Shown here: positions 36,351 to 47,231 of the stretch, one piece after another
Position numbering within the stretch: position 1 is the stretch's first letter
Layout of the letters: each line of letters opens with the position of its first letter
Assembly (NCBI GenBank): GCA_026008535.1
Contig: BRKX01000017.1
Span: 9,998,501-10,062,500 of the forward strand
DNA length: 64,000 nt
Source: Perilla frutescens
Taxonomy: Eukaryota > Streptophyta > Magnoliopsida > Lamiales > Lamiaceae
Direction of reading: 5' to 3'
The notes under the pieces: model-generated
What the model was told of the DNA's origin: nothing
Database searches by the model: none
Seen by the model: only the letters and a program-made list of their open reading frames with translations
Program-made: the position numbers and the translations under genes

Positions 36351-39024
36351 GCTCTTCGTCTTCACGATTGATGTTCAGACTGCGGATAGAGACTAAACTG
36401 ACACGAGGTAACTCGGGTTCCTCATCTTCATCGTCAACAACAGGGGTCTCGACGGCATCAGGGGCGGCGGCCTAGGGCTCCTCTTCATCTTCACTGGCTG
36501 ATTCAAGCCCGTTTCTGTTCATTGAGGAACAAAACACGACGGTTTGGACACTGATTCTGAAAATGGCCCCAACCTTGACATTTATGACACTGGATGTCAC
36601 AGGCTCGATTAGAGGATGCATTCGGCGTCGTATTGGGCTGATTGGGCCGTTGGAATGGGGGCCTCAAGGTCGACGTCGGTGTAGACTTAGGTCTACGGCT
36701 GGACTGCAGTGTAGAACGGTCGAAACGCCGTTCAGGTGGTCCGGGCTGACCTCGGGGTCATGTGGACTCAGAAGAAGGTGTAGAAGGTGATTTGGAATAT
36801 GTACCTTTGTTCCAAGAGTGGTGAGTGGCGGAGGCACTGTGGTGTGATCGACGGCGGCCTTCTCGTAGTTGTTTTTCCACAATCGATGCGTACTGCACCA
36901 TCCTTTCTACACTGGTGAAGTCCTTGAGCTCGAATTCACATGCAATGTCGGGATTCATGCCTTCAATGTACCTAATGATGGTAGCATTTAAGGTCTCCTC
37001 CTTTCTGACTCGGTTTAAGGCAGTCTCTAACTCTTTGTGATATTCTTCAATTAAACGGGTGCCTTGTTTGATCCGGTTGAGCTTCTTCTCGAGCTCTCTC
37101 TCATAGTGGACTGGAATGAAGCGTCCTCGCATCAATCCCTTCATTTCTTCCCATGTATCAATTGGTGGATTTCTGTTTCTGCGCCTCCTCTCTTGCTGCA
37201 TGTAATACCCCGAAATATTTTAGAAGGTTTTATTCGACATATGTTACCTGAGGGTAATCTAAGAAATAAGTTGGGTCCTTAACGGATTCAAATAAAGGAA
37301 AATCTCAGCCAGGGACATCTATTAAAATTTATTTTGGTCAAAAATTGCTTTAAAAATATGTTCTGATATTTTTCTCGAGTTGATAGAAAAATTTTCAAGC
37401 ATCGTGCCAAACTTTGAATTTTCCAATTTCGAGTTCAAATGAACACTTGGCACAATTTTAGGGTGAAAGGTAATAGATTTGGATAACTAAGGCATATCCG
37501 TCATTATCCAATTTCTTTTTCAAAATATTATCCTATTCGTAATTATCCTATTCTTTTTCCATCATTATCCTATTCCATCATTATCCTCTTTCTTTTATTT
37601 GTTATTATCCTATTTATTTTTCTTCTATAAATAGGAGGTTAAGGTTTCATTTTTCATTCATTTTCAAAATCGAAACGCCGAGCAGCTTCTAGAGAAGGTA
37701 CGACTCTAGTTTCCTATTTCATTTTCGAAATAGTCATTTTGAAGGTGTCAACGCGTAGATCACGAATACGTGATTGAAATGATGACACGACGGACGATCA
37801 CGATGGAAAATCATCGTGACCGCCGCCAAAAGTCGCCACCACCTTTCAAATCGGTGACTCTTTCGGGTCATTGAATCAAAAAGTGTCTTTAGGGTTTTAT
37901 GTTCTATGTATATTTATATACATTTTCCATGTTGTCACTTTTTAATTTCGGGTATATTTTGGGTATCCGATTATTAAATTGTAGTCTTTTTCAGATCTAT
38001 CCTTCGTGGATAGCCCTAACGTATTTTTAAGCTCAAAAGTTGTTCCGTGTCAAAATATAGTATTTTTATTTAAAGTTTCATATTTTTCCAATGGGCAGAT
38101 CTTGCGGTATGAATTTATTTGTACCGAGTTAATTTTAGGATACGGGTTTGACCACCCCGTATGCCAAAACTTCCAAAAGGGTTTTTCTTTATAAAAATGC
38201 CCTGAGTAAAGTTCCCTTAAGAGTCAAAATATTTTGATGATCCGGGTGATGTGTATTAAGATAGTAGATTTTATTATATTTACTTCATAGCTAAAGAAAG
38301 GTTAGATTTTGACCTAATGGTAGTCTTTCATCGAAACTAAGTTGCCGGATAATCTTGTAGGCACAGAAGAAGGAGACTTCTAGTTGAGACCAGAATCAGA
38401 ATCTAGATCTAGCTATTTCAGATCTGATTGCCAGGTGGGTTTTTATTATATAAAAATGTATTTTCGGGTTATTAAGCCCTGATATTTATAAAATAAATGT
38501 GATTGAATATCCAACTCATGACTGTATTTGATGTGCTCTCCTGACTCATGTAAGTCTTACTACTGTTTTTGGTGACGAAACTATAATGGTTCACGATATC
38601 GAGCCCCAAGCAAATAGGGCAGTGTCCAACCTTAAGCAGCCGGGTTGTGTACACGAACCGACTCACCGTAAGCGTTCTAGGGGAGAGTGGCGCGCAATGA
38701 TGGAACTAAAATGATTTAGTATACATGGAATTCACAAATTTTCTGTTTTGAAAGCTTTCCATGATATGCTTAAAATATGATTGGATATTCTGTTTTATAA
38801 AATGATTGTGAAGGTTTTTCTCAAAAGTACCCACTGAGTGCATTAGTACTCACGCCCAAATCATTTCAAATATTTTTCAGGATGAGCTGCGGGATAGTGG
38901 ACGACTGTGCTAAGGCTGAAGGGCGATCATTTGATGTATATGTTTCCTTTTCCGCTATGGAGTCTAACTGAGAACATGCTTCCTTTTGAGTCTGAATAAA
39001 TGCGCTACGTTCTTTCCGCTTACT

Positions 39025-39240
39025 TTGATTATTGCTACGGAGTGTTCGGTTCTCCAAATCCCATTTTCTTTACTGTTATGGAGTGTTCGGTTCTCCGAAT
39101 CCTATTTTCTTTACTGCTACGGAGTGTTCGGTTCTCTGAATCCCGTTTTCTTTACTGTTATGGAGTGTTCGGTTCTCCGAATCCCATTTGCTTTATTGTT
39201 ACGGAGTGTTCGGTTCTCCGAATCCCGTTTACTTTCTGTT
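39025..39240. repeat. 41-bp minisatellite in the solo LTR
   Basis: Five tandem copies of a unit built on TACGGAGTGTTCGGTTCTCC GAATCC. All three plus-strand frames stay partly open across it only because the unit repeats; I do not call a protein. Confidence 0.88.
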
Positions 39241-39415
39241 CCTGACAGGCGAAAGCCTGGCATTTATTTACTTTCCTTATTCAGACAGGCGCAAGCCTGG
39301 CTTTACATTGTTTTCCATGTCAAGGCAAAAGCCTGGCTTTATATTGCTTTCACGACAGGCGGGAGCCTGACATCTCTTTACTTCAAGTATTTGGACAGAC
39401 ATCAGTCTGGCCTTT
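39241..39415. repeat. Array of short hairpins in the solo LTR
   Basis: Five copies of a hairpin of the form GACAGGCGAAAGCCTGGC, spaced about 30-45 bp. Stems CAGGC/GCCTG are kept although loops and spacers vary, which suggests that RNA or DNA folding is retained. Confidence 0.75.
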
Positions 39416-41120
39416 TTCATGCCTAACCTATTAACAGTTAACCTTTGAACTGTTATTATTTACATTGAAGTTTGCCTTTGTTATTCTTTCTTGGGTTCAT
39501 CCTAAGAGTCATGGTATCTGGTTTGAGTCATTTCATACGCTTTAAAAGCGTGGATTGATCCAATTATAGAGGTTATGCTGCCCAAATTTTTAGGGCACTA
39601 ACCCTATTTCTTTGATTGCTTCTGTTCAACAACCCCTTCCCCCTTCCCCCAAGTAGCGCACCGGTCCCCTGCCCTTCTTCCGGGATCGGGGCGTTACACT
39701 GCATCTCTCACCAAGTGGCTGCGTAGCCTCTGAACTCCAAACAGGCTAACTGCACCTTTTTGACTTCTGTAAAGTCATAGCAGTCGAAAATCTTCTCTAC
39801 CTTACGTTCCCAATCAAGATAGATATCGGGATCGTGAAGGCCTTCAAACTCCGAGATGCTCGTTTTGATGTTATTGAGCATTCGGTCTTCACCATAATCA
39901 TCATTACCACGTCTCTATCGGCGTCCGTGATCTGGAGCATCGAATCCGGCATCGGTGTTCTCATCAAAGTACTCCTCCTTGGGCTCGTTTTGACGCTCAT
40001 TGTGTCGAGCTTGACCTCGAACGGGCTGTGTGATGGTCGGAGTAGTCTTAGTACGTTCAAGGAAATGCACTAAGTCATCAAGCTTGTCGGACAGGGCCTG
40101 ATGCTGTCTCTGGAAGTGTTTTGAGAGTGCCTCAAAATGGTACTTAGGATCCCACGGTGCAGGTGGATCCGAAGTCGACTCCATGGGGGTTTTGGATGGG
40201 TCACGGGGCGGGTCGAAAGGTGGAGTGTCGACTGGGGGAGTCAAGGCTGACTCGGAGCGGGTGCCTTTCTTCATGATACCTACAAAACGAACAAACGTAA
40301 AGAAAAATAAGGTAGGACCTCACAATCTCACGTCACTCATTTGTTTTCTCTCTTGATTTTACCACTCGTGTATCACTCAATATATGGGTGCACAGTGTGT
40401 GAAAATCGTGTATATGACTGTAGGGAAATCGGTTGACTTGTGTTAAGGAAAGACGGGAATGCTACTATCGGAACACGGATGAATTTGGAGTGTATTGATG
40501 AGATACGGGTTGAGTATGTGTGTGGTAGGGGCTGTCGAAATTGGTGTAGTGGAGTAGGGGTGGTGGTCGAATGGATAGAGGTAGGAAAAGGAAGGAAATA
40601 GATCAATTAATGAAGTCCCAATTTAGATTAGGAAATCCAAAAATAAATATAGGTAGAACAAAGAAAGAGATAGAATGGATAAGGAAAAAAGAAAGAGATA
40701 AGGTAATTGGGTGATTTGGATATGTATCAATCTATGTGACACAATCTAAATACCTTAATTAGTCTAGACTCTAGAAGGAAAGAACCAAAAATAAAATATG
40801 ACACCTAAGGAAGTTACCAAAATAAAAAACAAACTTGGAAGGAAATTTCCAAAAAGTAAATTGAATCTAAAAGGAAATAACCAACTAAAGACTTGTACTA
40901 TAAGGAAAGTACCAAAGATAAAATAACACAAAAGAAAACAATGAATATACCTCTTTTTTTTATCCGATTTCTTTCTTTTTTTTATCATTTTTTTTGTACG
41001 ATCTGATTTTCCTTTTTTTTTAACAATGAATGGTACGGAAATTAAATTACAACTCGATAAAACTCAAAACAAATAAACGGGACAAATAAACGAGTATGGA
41101 CCACGAATGATATAAACCGA

Positions 41121-41138
41121 CATGCCTCTTAATACCAA
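41121..41138 (-). other. Gypsy primer-binding site
   Basis: On the minus strand TTGGTATTAAGAGGCATG lies a few bases inside the 5' LTR. It resembles the TGGTATCAGAGC initiator-Met tRNA site with small differences. Confidence 0.65.
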
Positions 41139-41142
41139 TTTA

Positions 41143-42369
41143 TGATGTGACCCGGGACTAATAGGGACACGACACGACACAAAACACGTGGAAGCAAGGA
41201 AAGAAACTACATCGGTGAAGTAAGGGACAATACTCGATTATCTAGACGACTAAGACTCAACTAAAATACCTAGACAATGACACACAAAATCAACACAAAT
41301 CCAAACGAAAAGAGGCTGTTTTGGACGGCTATGATAAGGGTAAGGATGAAGTTATTTCGATGATGATGAATAGGTTTAGAAGGGCTAGAGTAGATAGGGT
41401 ATGATAGAGTTGTAATGGACTTACGGGATTAAATGAACGATGATGATTCTTGGCTTGAATTATCGCTGAACTTGAAGCGTACGAAGAGGGTGGTGAATGG
41501 CGTCGAACGGCGGCGGCGGAGAGTGTTTTGTCGATGTGAATCACAACCCGAAATTTGCCTTGATTCTCGAACGTACACAAGGCCAAATTCTTTAAGTTGC
41601 TCTTCGAATAGCGAGTTTCCGACGATCCCTCGAACGTGGACGGCGAATTCCCTTTGTAAAACTTAGAGGTGCTAATTCTAAGAGTATGAATTTAATATCT
41701 AAACTCACAAAGATTAAATGGGGATGAGACGATATTGAAAGCAAAGCTTAATTATTCAAATATAGTCTAAAGTATGAATGTCACATGGATCCCCTATTTA
41801 TAACAATAGGTGGACCGAAAATTAAAGGATAAGGGCCGAAAATTCCATGCCCAAAACAAACTAGAACTAGACTAGGAAACTTCCTAAACTAGAATTCTAT
41901 TTAAGGTAGAACTTGTAGATCTTGCCTTTTCTAAAATCCTAGTCAAACTATGACTCAAAGATAACCGAAAATCACATAAATTAAATAACAAAATCTGACC
42001 GAAACTATAGTGTAAATAAATAAAATAAAATACTATAGTCTAATAAATCAATCCCCTTAATTGGATCATTAAGGGCCGAAACTTTGGGCTTCTTCAAGCT
42101 TGGCCATGGGCTTCCATCACAGGCACACATGCACGTCCACATGCACACATACACATCTTCATGTATTGCACTCCAAGTCTTGATCTCCATCTTCCATCTT
42201 CAATAAGGTCATCATCTTCAAGCTACCTTGCACGCCGTCTTCATCTTCGAGCTTCTGGCGAATTGTAGCTTGCAAATAATCTTGCAACTTCTTAGCTCGT
42301 AGTCTTGTGACGGGGCCTTTGAATTGCAGCTCCTCATTGAATTCATCATTGCTATGGATGTCCTCATCA
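41143..42369 (-). repeat. 5' LTR of the gypsy element
   Basis: 1227 bp, partner of 31742-32966. TATAAATAGG on the minus strand at 41793-41802 is the likely promoter TATA. The LTR start carries a copy of the pol C-terminal codons, open at 42159-42455 across the boundary. Confidence 0.93.
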
Positions 42370-43175
42370 CTAGCATTTCTCCCGTGCGATGCACGGATAA
42401 AGTACGTAGCATATTTATAATTATTTATCAAATTTTCAAAATAATTAAGTTGCAAGGCAAATATATATAAAACAATGTGAAATAAAAAATGATCTTAATA
42501 GTATATTATTGTATGTAAAAAATTATTCAATAAAAAACTTATTTTCTACACAATTTTTTTGAAATACAACAATAATAAATTTATCAAACAAATGAAATTT
42601 ATTATATATACAATTTCTTATAATTTTTATATATAAAAAATTCAAAAGTAAATTTAATGCTAAAAGAATTATTATAGATAATTAATTTAGGATTATTCGT
42701 ACTTGACATCATGCCTATAATAACTAAATTTTTAATTAATTAATTTTAAGTAATAAATAATAAATCAGACAATAATTAAAATTTAAATCAAGAAATAATG
42801 TAATGGGAGTTCAGGTTTATTTTTTAATTTAAATTATTAGACCAATATATACGTAATTATCTTGTGTATTTCAATAGCCAACAAATTATTTTAGTTCAAA
42901 TATTTCTATATCATCAGTTAAACATATAAATTTATGCACATTTAATGAATTAATATCTTTTATGTATATTTTGAAATTAATTAGAATTACATAAAATAAT
43001 GGTTCATATTAATGTCTACAATTGGATGGCTTCAAATCTGATGTGGATACAAATTAATATTTAAATAAAGAATCATTATATTATAATAATATTAAACAGT
43101 AAGAATAATAAAATATACATATACATAATAATTTTAATTTTTTTAAATGTTACATTTATTTGGTATAAATTAAGG

Positions 43176-43178
<3 letters not shown>

Positions 43179-43239
<61 letters not shown>
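43179..43239. repeat. (TA)n microsatellite
   Basis: About 30 uninterrupted TA units. Confidence 0.95.
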
Positions 43240-43243
<4 letters not shown>

Positions 43244-43708
43244 TACATAATCATGCGTGTAGATATATCATCACATAACTTATATTTTTATCAATAATTC
43301 TAATTTTATGCATTCAAATTGGATAAAAGAAAATATATATGATATTCAATGTGTCCTCACAAATATACAATAAAATAAGTTAATTACCACAAGCTATAAA
43401 ATATGTTTCAATTTTGTATGAATACATGTTTGGGAAAAAAAAGATTGAATACATAGATAATTTCATAATGTGATTCAACTTGATTGAAACTCATAAATTA
43501 ATATACATTTATTTTGGTAAAAATGATAAATTAATGAAATATTCTGATGATCAAACTAAAAATAATATAAATTGCATACAAACAAAATATATACCCATTA
43601 TGATTTTGTGAGGTCTTTAAGCTCATTTCCCAGTATAATTTATAAATTTGGTAACTTTTGCGTATTGAATTAAATCCAAAATTTCATCTATTGATGTCTT
43701 ATACCAAT

Positions 43709-43767
43709 ATATATATGTGTGTGTGTGTGTGTGGGTGTGTGTGTGTGCGCGCGCGCGCGCGCGCGCA
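43709..43767. repeat. Compound (TA)(TG)(CG) microsatellite
   Basis: A TA run passes into TG repeats and then into about ten CG units, an alternating purine-pyrimidine tract throughout. Confidence 0.95.
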
Positions 43768-44893
43768 CTTATTATGTCGTTGTTCATAACAGAAAAAACT
43801 CGCATATTGGGTGAAATATGATTAATTTTCTTCACCAGATTGAAAAATGGGCCTATAGATTGTTTTGTTATTGTAAAAATCTACAAAAGACACCGATATA
43901 AATTAAAAAAGTGAAATGATAAATCACATAAAAATAATAGTAAATACGAAATATAATAATATAAATATGTAATTATCATAAGAAAGATTGTGTATTGTTA
44001 AAGTATTGTTTAGATCTGATGAGGAACACCAAAAGACCATAAGCTATCAAATAAATTTATACAAACATAGCTCCCCCCCAAAAAAAGCAAAGAAGAAGAA
44101 GAAGTACTTAATTTTCACTGAAAAAAAAAGTGAAATAATATAGTAAAAGTCTTATTTTCTTACTAAAAGTGTTTCCTTTAAAACAACATCTTCTCCTTGT
44201 AAAAGTAAATAAAAAAAATCGCTAAAAGACTTACTTGAAATTTAAGAAAAAAATCTCACTTTCTCACTATTTGTTCTCGGCGGAATGCTCTTCCAAATTT
44301 CTCAACGTATAATATTAATTTTATCACAATTATTATTTGAATTTTATTTTATGTTGCTATATTTAATATAATTAATTATGGGAAGACTTTTAATATATAA
44401 TTGAATTTCGAATAACTAAAATATGTTTTGTATATCCTAAATTGAATTCTCATTCCCATAATAATTAAAAATTATACATTTTCAAAAATAGATTTTGCAA
44501 TGGGCGGGAAATTTTTTTAGATTAGAAGTGTGTTATTATATATATATATATATATCAAGTTCTATGGATTCATATCGACGAGCACTATCGTCCAACATTT
44601 TCGATCATTCCGATCGGGTAATAATTGGGTTATATATAATTAAAATTGTAATTGGGTTAGAAAGCCCATCATTTGGGCTTTTTAATAAAATGGACTCAAC
44701 TTAAACATTTGGGCTCTAGAAAAATTCATTGGGTCTCTATAATTGGATTTGGGGTGTTGTACATCTAGTGCGTGAAACTTTTTTCCCTTCCCAAATGATG
44801 ATTGGTGAATTTTATTTTTAAAGAAATTACTATAAAGATCTTTTCTTTTTAAAGGTGAAATGATTTTGAAATTATGAAATTTATTTTAATCTT

Positions 44894-45016
44894 CTGTTTT
44901 TTTTAACTATTTTTTTTTTACTCACACACCTGATCTGTGGTATTGATTAGATTCGAACCCATGACCTTCCGTCTCCAAGCAACCTCACTCCACCACTAGA
45001 CCATCCCCATCGGGAC
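44894..45016 (-). mobile_element. tRNA-derived SINE
   Basis: On the minus strand the 123-bp body begins GTCCCGATGGGGATGGTC. It holds an A box TGGTCTAGTGGTGG (45003-44990) and a B box GGGTTCGAATC (44960-44950), and ends in A-rich tracts. A perfect 9-bp direct repeat TTTAATCTT (44885-44893 and 45017-45025) flanks it. Internal Pol III promoter, A tail and TSD together define a SINE. Confidence 0.8.
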
Positions 45017-45331
45017 TTTAATCTTGTGTTAGCGTTTCGGATATTTGGAATCGGGTCGTTGCACATCTACGTTAAAGTAATTCCAATTTTAATAACTCTT
45101 TGGTTCAACTTATCATTACTTATTATTCAAAAATATTGATTATCATGTGATGTATATTAATATTGTAATAACTATATATATATACTTAATATATAATAGT
45201 GTATCTAATTATATATTAGCCCAAACAATTTGATTTCATTTCACTCAGCATGCAGTACACCAAGATTATTCATGTCCCAACCTTGAAAAACTAAGGTTTT
45301 TCTTACATTAAATTACACAAACAAAAGCCGC

Positions 45332-47166
45332 CTAATACTGCTTTCCTTGGCGGCTGGGCGACAGCAAGTAGCTTTGGCTACCTCGGTTGGTCTTGATCGC
45401 CTTAGCCTCGTTGGGCGACATCTGGTATGCGTTCGTCAGAACTTGCAGCGGCATTGCTCTCAACGCCGACGTGTATCCGGCCATCTGGTTGCGCATCGGC
45501 ATCCCGCTCGTCTTGAACGACACCCACTCGAACCCTTCGTTTCCGGCCTGCGCCGTGGAGGTGTAGAACTGCGGCACCACGAACATCTCTCCCTGCTGCA
45601 CCTTGTCGTTCATCAGGCTTTGCCCCTTGTGATCCACCACTTGGACTTTAGCGTTTCCCTTCGTCACGTACACGATCGTGTGCCCTTGCATCGCCCAGTC
45701 TGGGCTCAACATTGCGTTCTGCATGTTGGAATATAAACAATGAGAAATTCAACCAACCAGAGCATCTCCAGTCGTACTCTATTTTATAATTTTTCTATTT
45801 TAGCGTTAGAGTTTAGAGATCTTCAAATACAATTTTACAGTCTCTATTTTGAGAAATGAATCGACATTCTGTTTAAGACTTTAGAGATCTCCAAAATATG
45901 ATTTTACTATTTCTATTTAAAGAAATCTGCATTTGCATTTTAGAGTTTAGATTATATAAATCTGCAAATTAAAATAGAGTTTTACCGGGAAAAGTGTGCC
46001 TTTCTCGGCGCTCATGTCAATGGACCTAAGGATGGGAAGCTTATGCATGTCGACGACGTTGAGTTTTCCGGCCTGTCGGGAATAGACATCTGCTTCTCTT
46101 GTGTTGTCGAGGTTGGAGAGGATTTTCATGGAGCAGAAAGATTCTTCCAATCCATTATAGTGTTCTGATGGTCTTCTGCTGCTGTATTCCTTCACTTCTT
46201 CTGGGCGGATGTACCTCATGCTCTCACGCGCCATCACGCTGAGCCCTCTCTCCTCCTCTGTCGCCTGCATCCGCCTAATGATGTCGGGTGACACGTTGAA
46301 CGCCTCCGCCATCAGCTCAGCGTCGAACGCTTGGAAAATGTTGTGGAACGTCTCCATGCCGGCCTCTTGCTTGCCTTGCCCTGCTGGTACTCCTCCGGCC
46401 AAGTAAAATGCCTGCACCCATATTTATGTAACTATATTTTTCAATTCACTAAACTTGAGAATCATTGACATGCTCGGTAAAAAAGTTAGTGAGTGCTGAT
46501 TTTTACTCTGAATTTTTGGTCGAGCTGGTTAGATTGGTGGTTGAGATCGTTGATGGAGACGGCGACCAAGTCCTCGCTGCCGTCGTTGTGGCACCAATGG
46601 ACTGAGCCCGGCGGCAGCACCACGATATCGCCTCGACGAATACGGTGGATCTGCTGGTGCGAGTCTCTGGCTCTTCCTCCTTGCTTCTGCTCGCCTTCCC
46701 TGCTCTGGAAGGAGGCCTGCTCGCCGCTGTGGTATGTCTCGGCACAGCCGGGGAAGATGACACCGATGAATCCCTCTCCTGTACAACAACAACAAACACG
46801 TGTAAATCTTCTGTTCCACAATTTTATTTCATTTGGTAAAATTTAATCTGTACCTCTCTCGATGTAGACGAGGCGAGGATTGGGGTGGTAGTTGGGGAGA
46901 GAGAGGGCGTTAGGGCGGAGAGTGTTCCTCATGGCGACGACGCCCGCGCATTGAAATTGAGCCTCCATTTCGTCCCAGAGCTCGGTAAGGCCGCCCTCAG
47001 ATTGAATCTGGTGGTGGGGCTGGATGGCGGAGATGCGCTGGATGCGGCATTGCTGGTGGCGGCTCAGCCGCAGGCCCATCCTTTCGCCAACTCGGTAGTT
47101 TTCTGCTCCGACTGCAAGTGAAACTAGGAGAGAGAGAGAGAAAGCGAGAAGAAGTTTGGACGCCAT
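45332..47166 (-). CDS. 11S globulin (legumin) seed storage protein precursor
   Basis: 11S globulins are stored in seed protein vacuoles as hexamers. Four exons on the minus strand (47166-46854, 46778-46507, 46411-45986, 45718-45332) join in frame with GT-AG introns to 465 residues, the classic legumin layout. An N-terminal signal peptide (MASKLLLAFSLSLLVSLAVG) is followed by the first cupin with SLPNYHPNPRLVYIERG, PGCAETY and DIVVLPPGSVHWCHNDGSE. Asn281-Gly282 in NGLEESFC is the vacuolar processing site between acidic and basic chains. The second cupin has NAMLSPDW, GHTIVYVTKG and GEMFVVPQFYTSTAQAG. Cys40-Cys73 and Cys116-Cys288 are the expected disulfides. The Gln/Glu-rich variable inserts are short. 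No disabling change is seen. Upstream RY motifs and an ACGTGG motif fit seed expression. Confidence 0.95.
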
Positions 47167-47216
47167 TGTTAATTAGTTTAGAGAGAGGGTGAGGAAATGA
47201 GGAGTAGAATGGTTGG

Positions 47217-47226
47217 ATTTTATAAG
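47217..47226 (-). promoter_or_regulatory. TATA box of the 11S globulin gene
   Basis: CCTTATAAAA on the minus strand, about 52-60 bp before the start codon and the only TATA-like motif near it. Confidence 0.7.
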
Positions 47227-47231
47227 GGATT

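Larger units (their letters stand above)
37201..39698 (+). mobile_element. Long solo LTR inside gypsy gag
   Basis: It starts TGTAATACCCCGAAA and ends CGGGGCGTTACA, with perfect CTGCA copies at 37196-37200 and 39699-39703. A TATA box TATAAATA is at 37626-37633 on the plus strand, so this LTR reads opposite to its gypsy host. There are no internal retrotransposon domains. It belongs with 29034-44761 and 56090-59978 (shared ends and the phrase around GTACCCACTGAGTGCATTAG near 38828). Confidence 0.88.
36351..40274 (-). pseudogene. Gypsy gag, split by a solo LTR
   Basis: Gag starts at ATG 40274 (MKKGTRSESALTPP..), passes DIYLDWERKVEKIFDCYDF and reaches a TGA at 39708-39710 where a second tryptophan is expected (ATW.EM). 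It is then cut by the insertion at 37201-39698 and resumes with RNPPIDTWEEMKGLMRGRF, REKLNR-like and EYHKELETAL segments down to about 36758. A CCHC knuckle, CHKCQGWGHFQNQC, reads on the minus strand near 36545-36590. Gag would form the particle. Frame changes near 39915 and 36700 add to the damage. Confidence 0.88.
31742..42369 (-). mobile_element. Ty3/gypsy LTR retrotransposon with gag interrupted
   Basis: This is a 10,628-bp element on the minus strand: 5' LTR 41143-42369, primer-binding site, gag, protease, RT, RNase H, integrase, polypurine tract, 3' LTR 31742-32966. The gypsy order (RT before integrase) is clear. It is flanked by perfect CTAGC copies (31737-31741 and 42370-42374). Gag is split by a 2.5 kb solo LTR, and pol has several stops, many at expected tryptophan codons, so it is not autonomous. 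No chromodomain was recognised at the integrase end. I do not assign a lineage. Confidence 0.95.
42370..44521 (-). mobile_element. Probable non-autonomous Helitron
   Basis: On the minus strand the 3' end reads a hairpin CCGTGC-ATC-GCACGG (42382-42396), 8 bases, then CTAG. With the gypsy element removed, the base after CTAG is T. Helitrons end in a hairpin plus CTRR and insert between A and T, so the fit is good. The 5' end (TC after A) is placed at 44521 as the best candidate (TCTAAAAAAATTTCCCGCCC on the minus strand) but is uncertain. The body is AT-rich without Rep/helicase, and holds the microsatellites at 43179 and 43709. Confidence 0.5.
29034..44761 (-). mobile_element. Long solo LTR, split by a Helitron and a gypsy element
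   Basis: It begins TGTAGCGTCCTGAAC at 29034 and ends GGGGTGTTGTA at 44761, flanked by perfect CATCT copies (29029-29033 and 44762-44766). The left 2.7 kb shares with two other LTRs here (37201-39698 and 56090-59978) the end sequences and a conserved phrase like CCTGAAAA..TTT..GAGTACCAGAAAACACT. By comparison it reads on the minus strand. After removing nested elements about 2.9 kb of LTR remains (29034-31736 plus about 44522-44761). The right end deviates from the expected TGTTACA, probably by mutation. Confidence 0.65.
28678..44787. mobile_element. Mutator-like MITE, split by a 15.7 kb nest
   Basis: The left part (28678-29033) has the same design as the 204-601 element: a CACTTGTATGCACTAG end, GTTGATCGGGTCAAC motifs, and repeated AAAGTATCAC phrases. 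Its right inverted repeat is cut at 29033 and resumes at 44762 (CATCTAGTGCGTGAAAC). Flanking 9-mers TTTCCAAAG (28669-28677) and TTCCCAAAT (44788-44796) match at seven of nine positions, as an aged 9-bp duplication would. Rejoining the two parts restores the inverted repeat, which supports a single block insertion between them. Confidence 0.65.

Noticed and set aside
39025..39240. CRISPR-like regular repeats
   Set aside because: Units abut without unique spacers, and this is a plant nuclear LTR: a minisatellite.
39000..39426. Overlapping plus-strand frames of 81-146 residues with CSVLRIPF repeats
   Set aside because: Products of the 41-bp minisatellite inside an LTR; no start context, family or conservation to support a protein.
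31737..42374. CTAGC as evidence that the gypsy element and the Helitron inserted together
   Set aside because: The simpler reading is that the Helitron came first and the gypsy duplication happened to include its terminal CTAG.
44950..45003. Functional tRNA gene on the minus strand
   Set aside because: A and B boxes are present but the body does not form a cloverleaf by eye, and an A tail with a 9-bp TSD marks a SINE.
45347..46846. Plus-strand frames of up to 129 residues opposite the globulin
   Set aside because: Antisense of conserved cupin exons; GC-richer coding DNA gives long open frames on the other strand.
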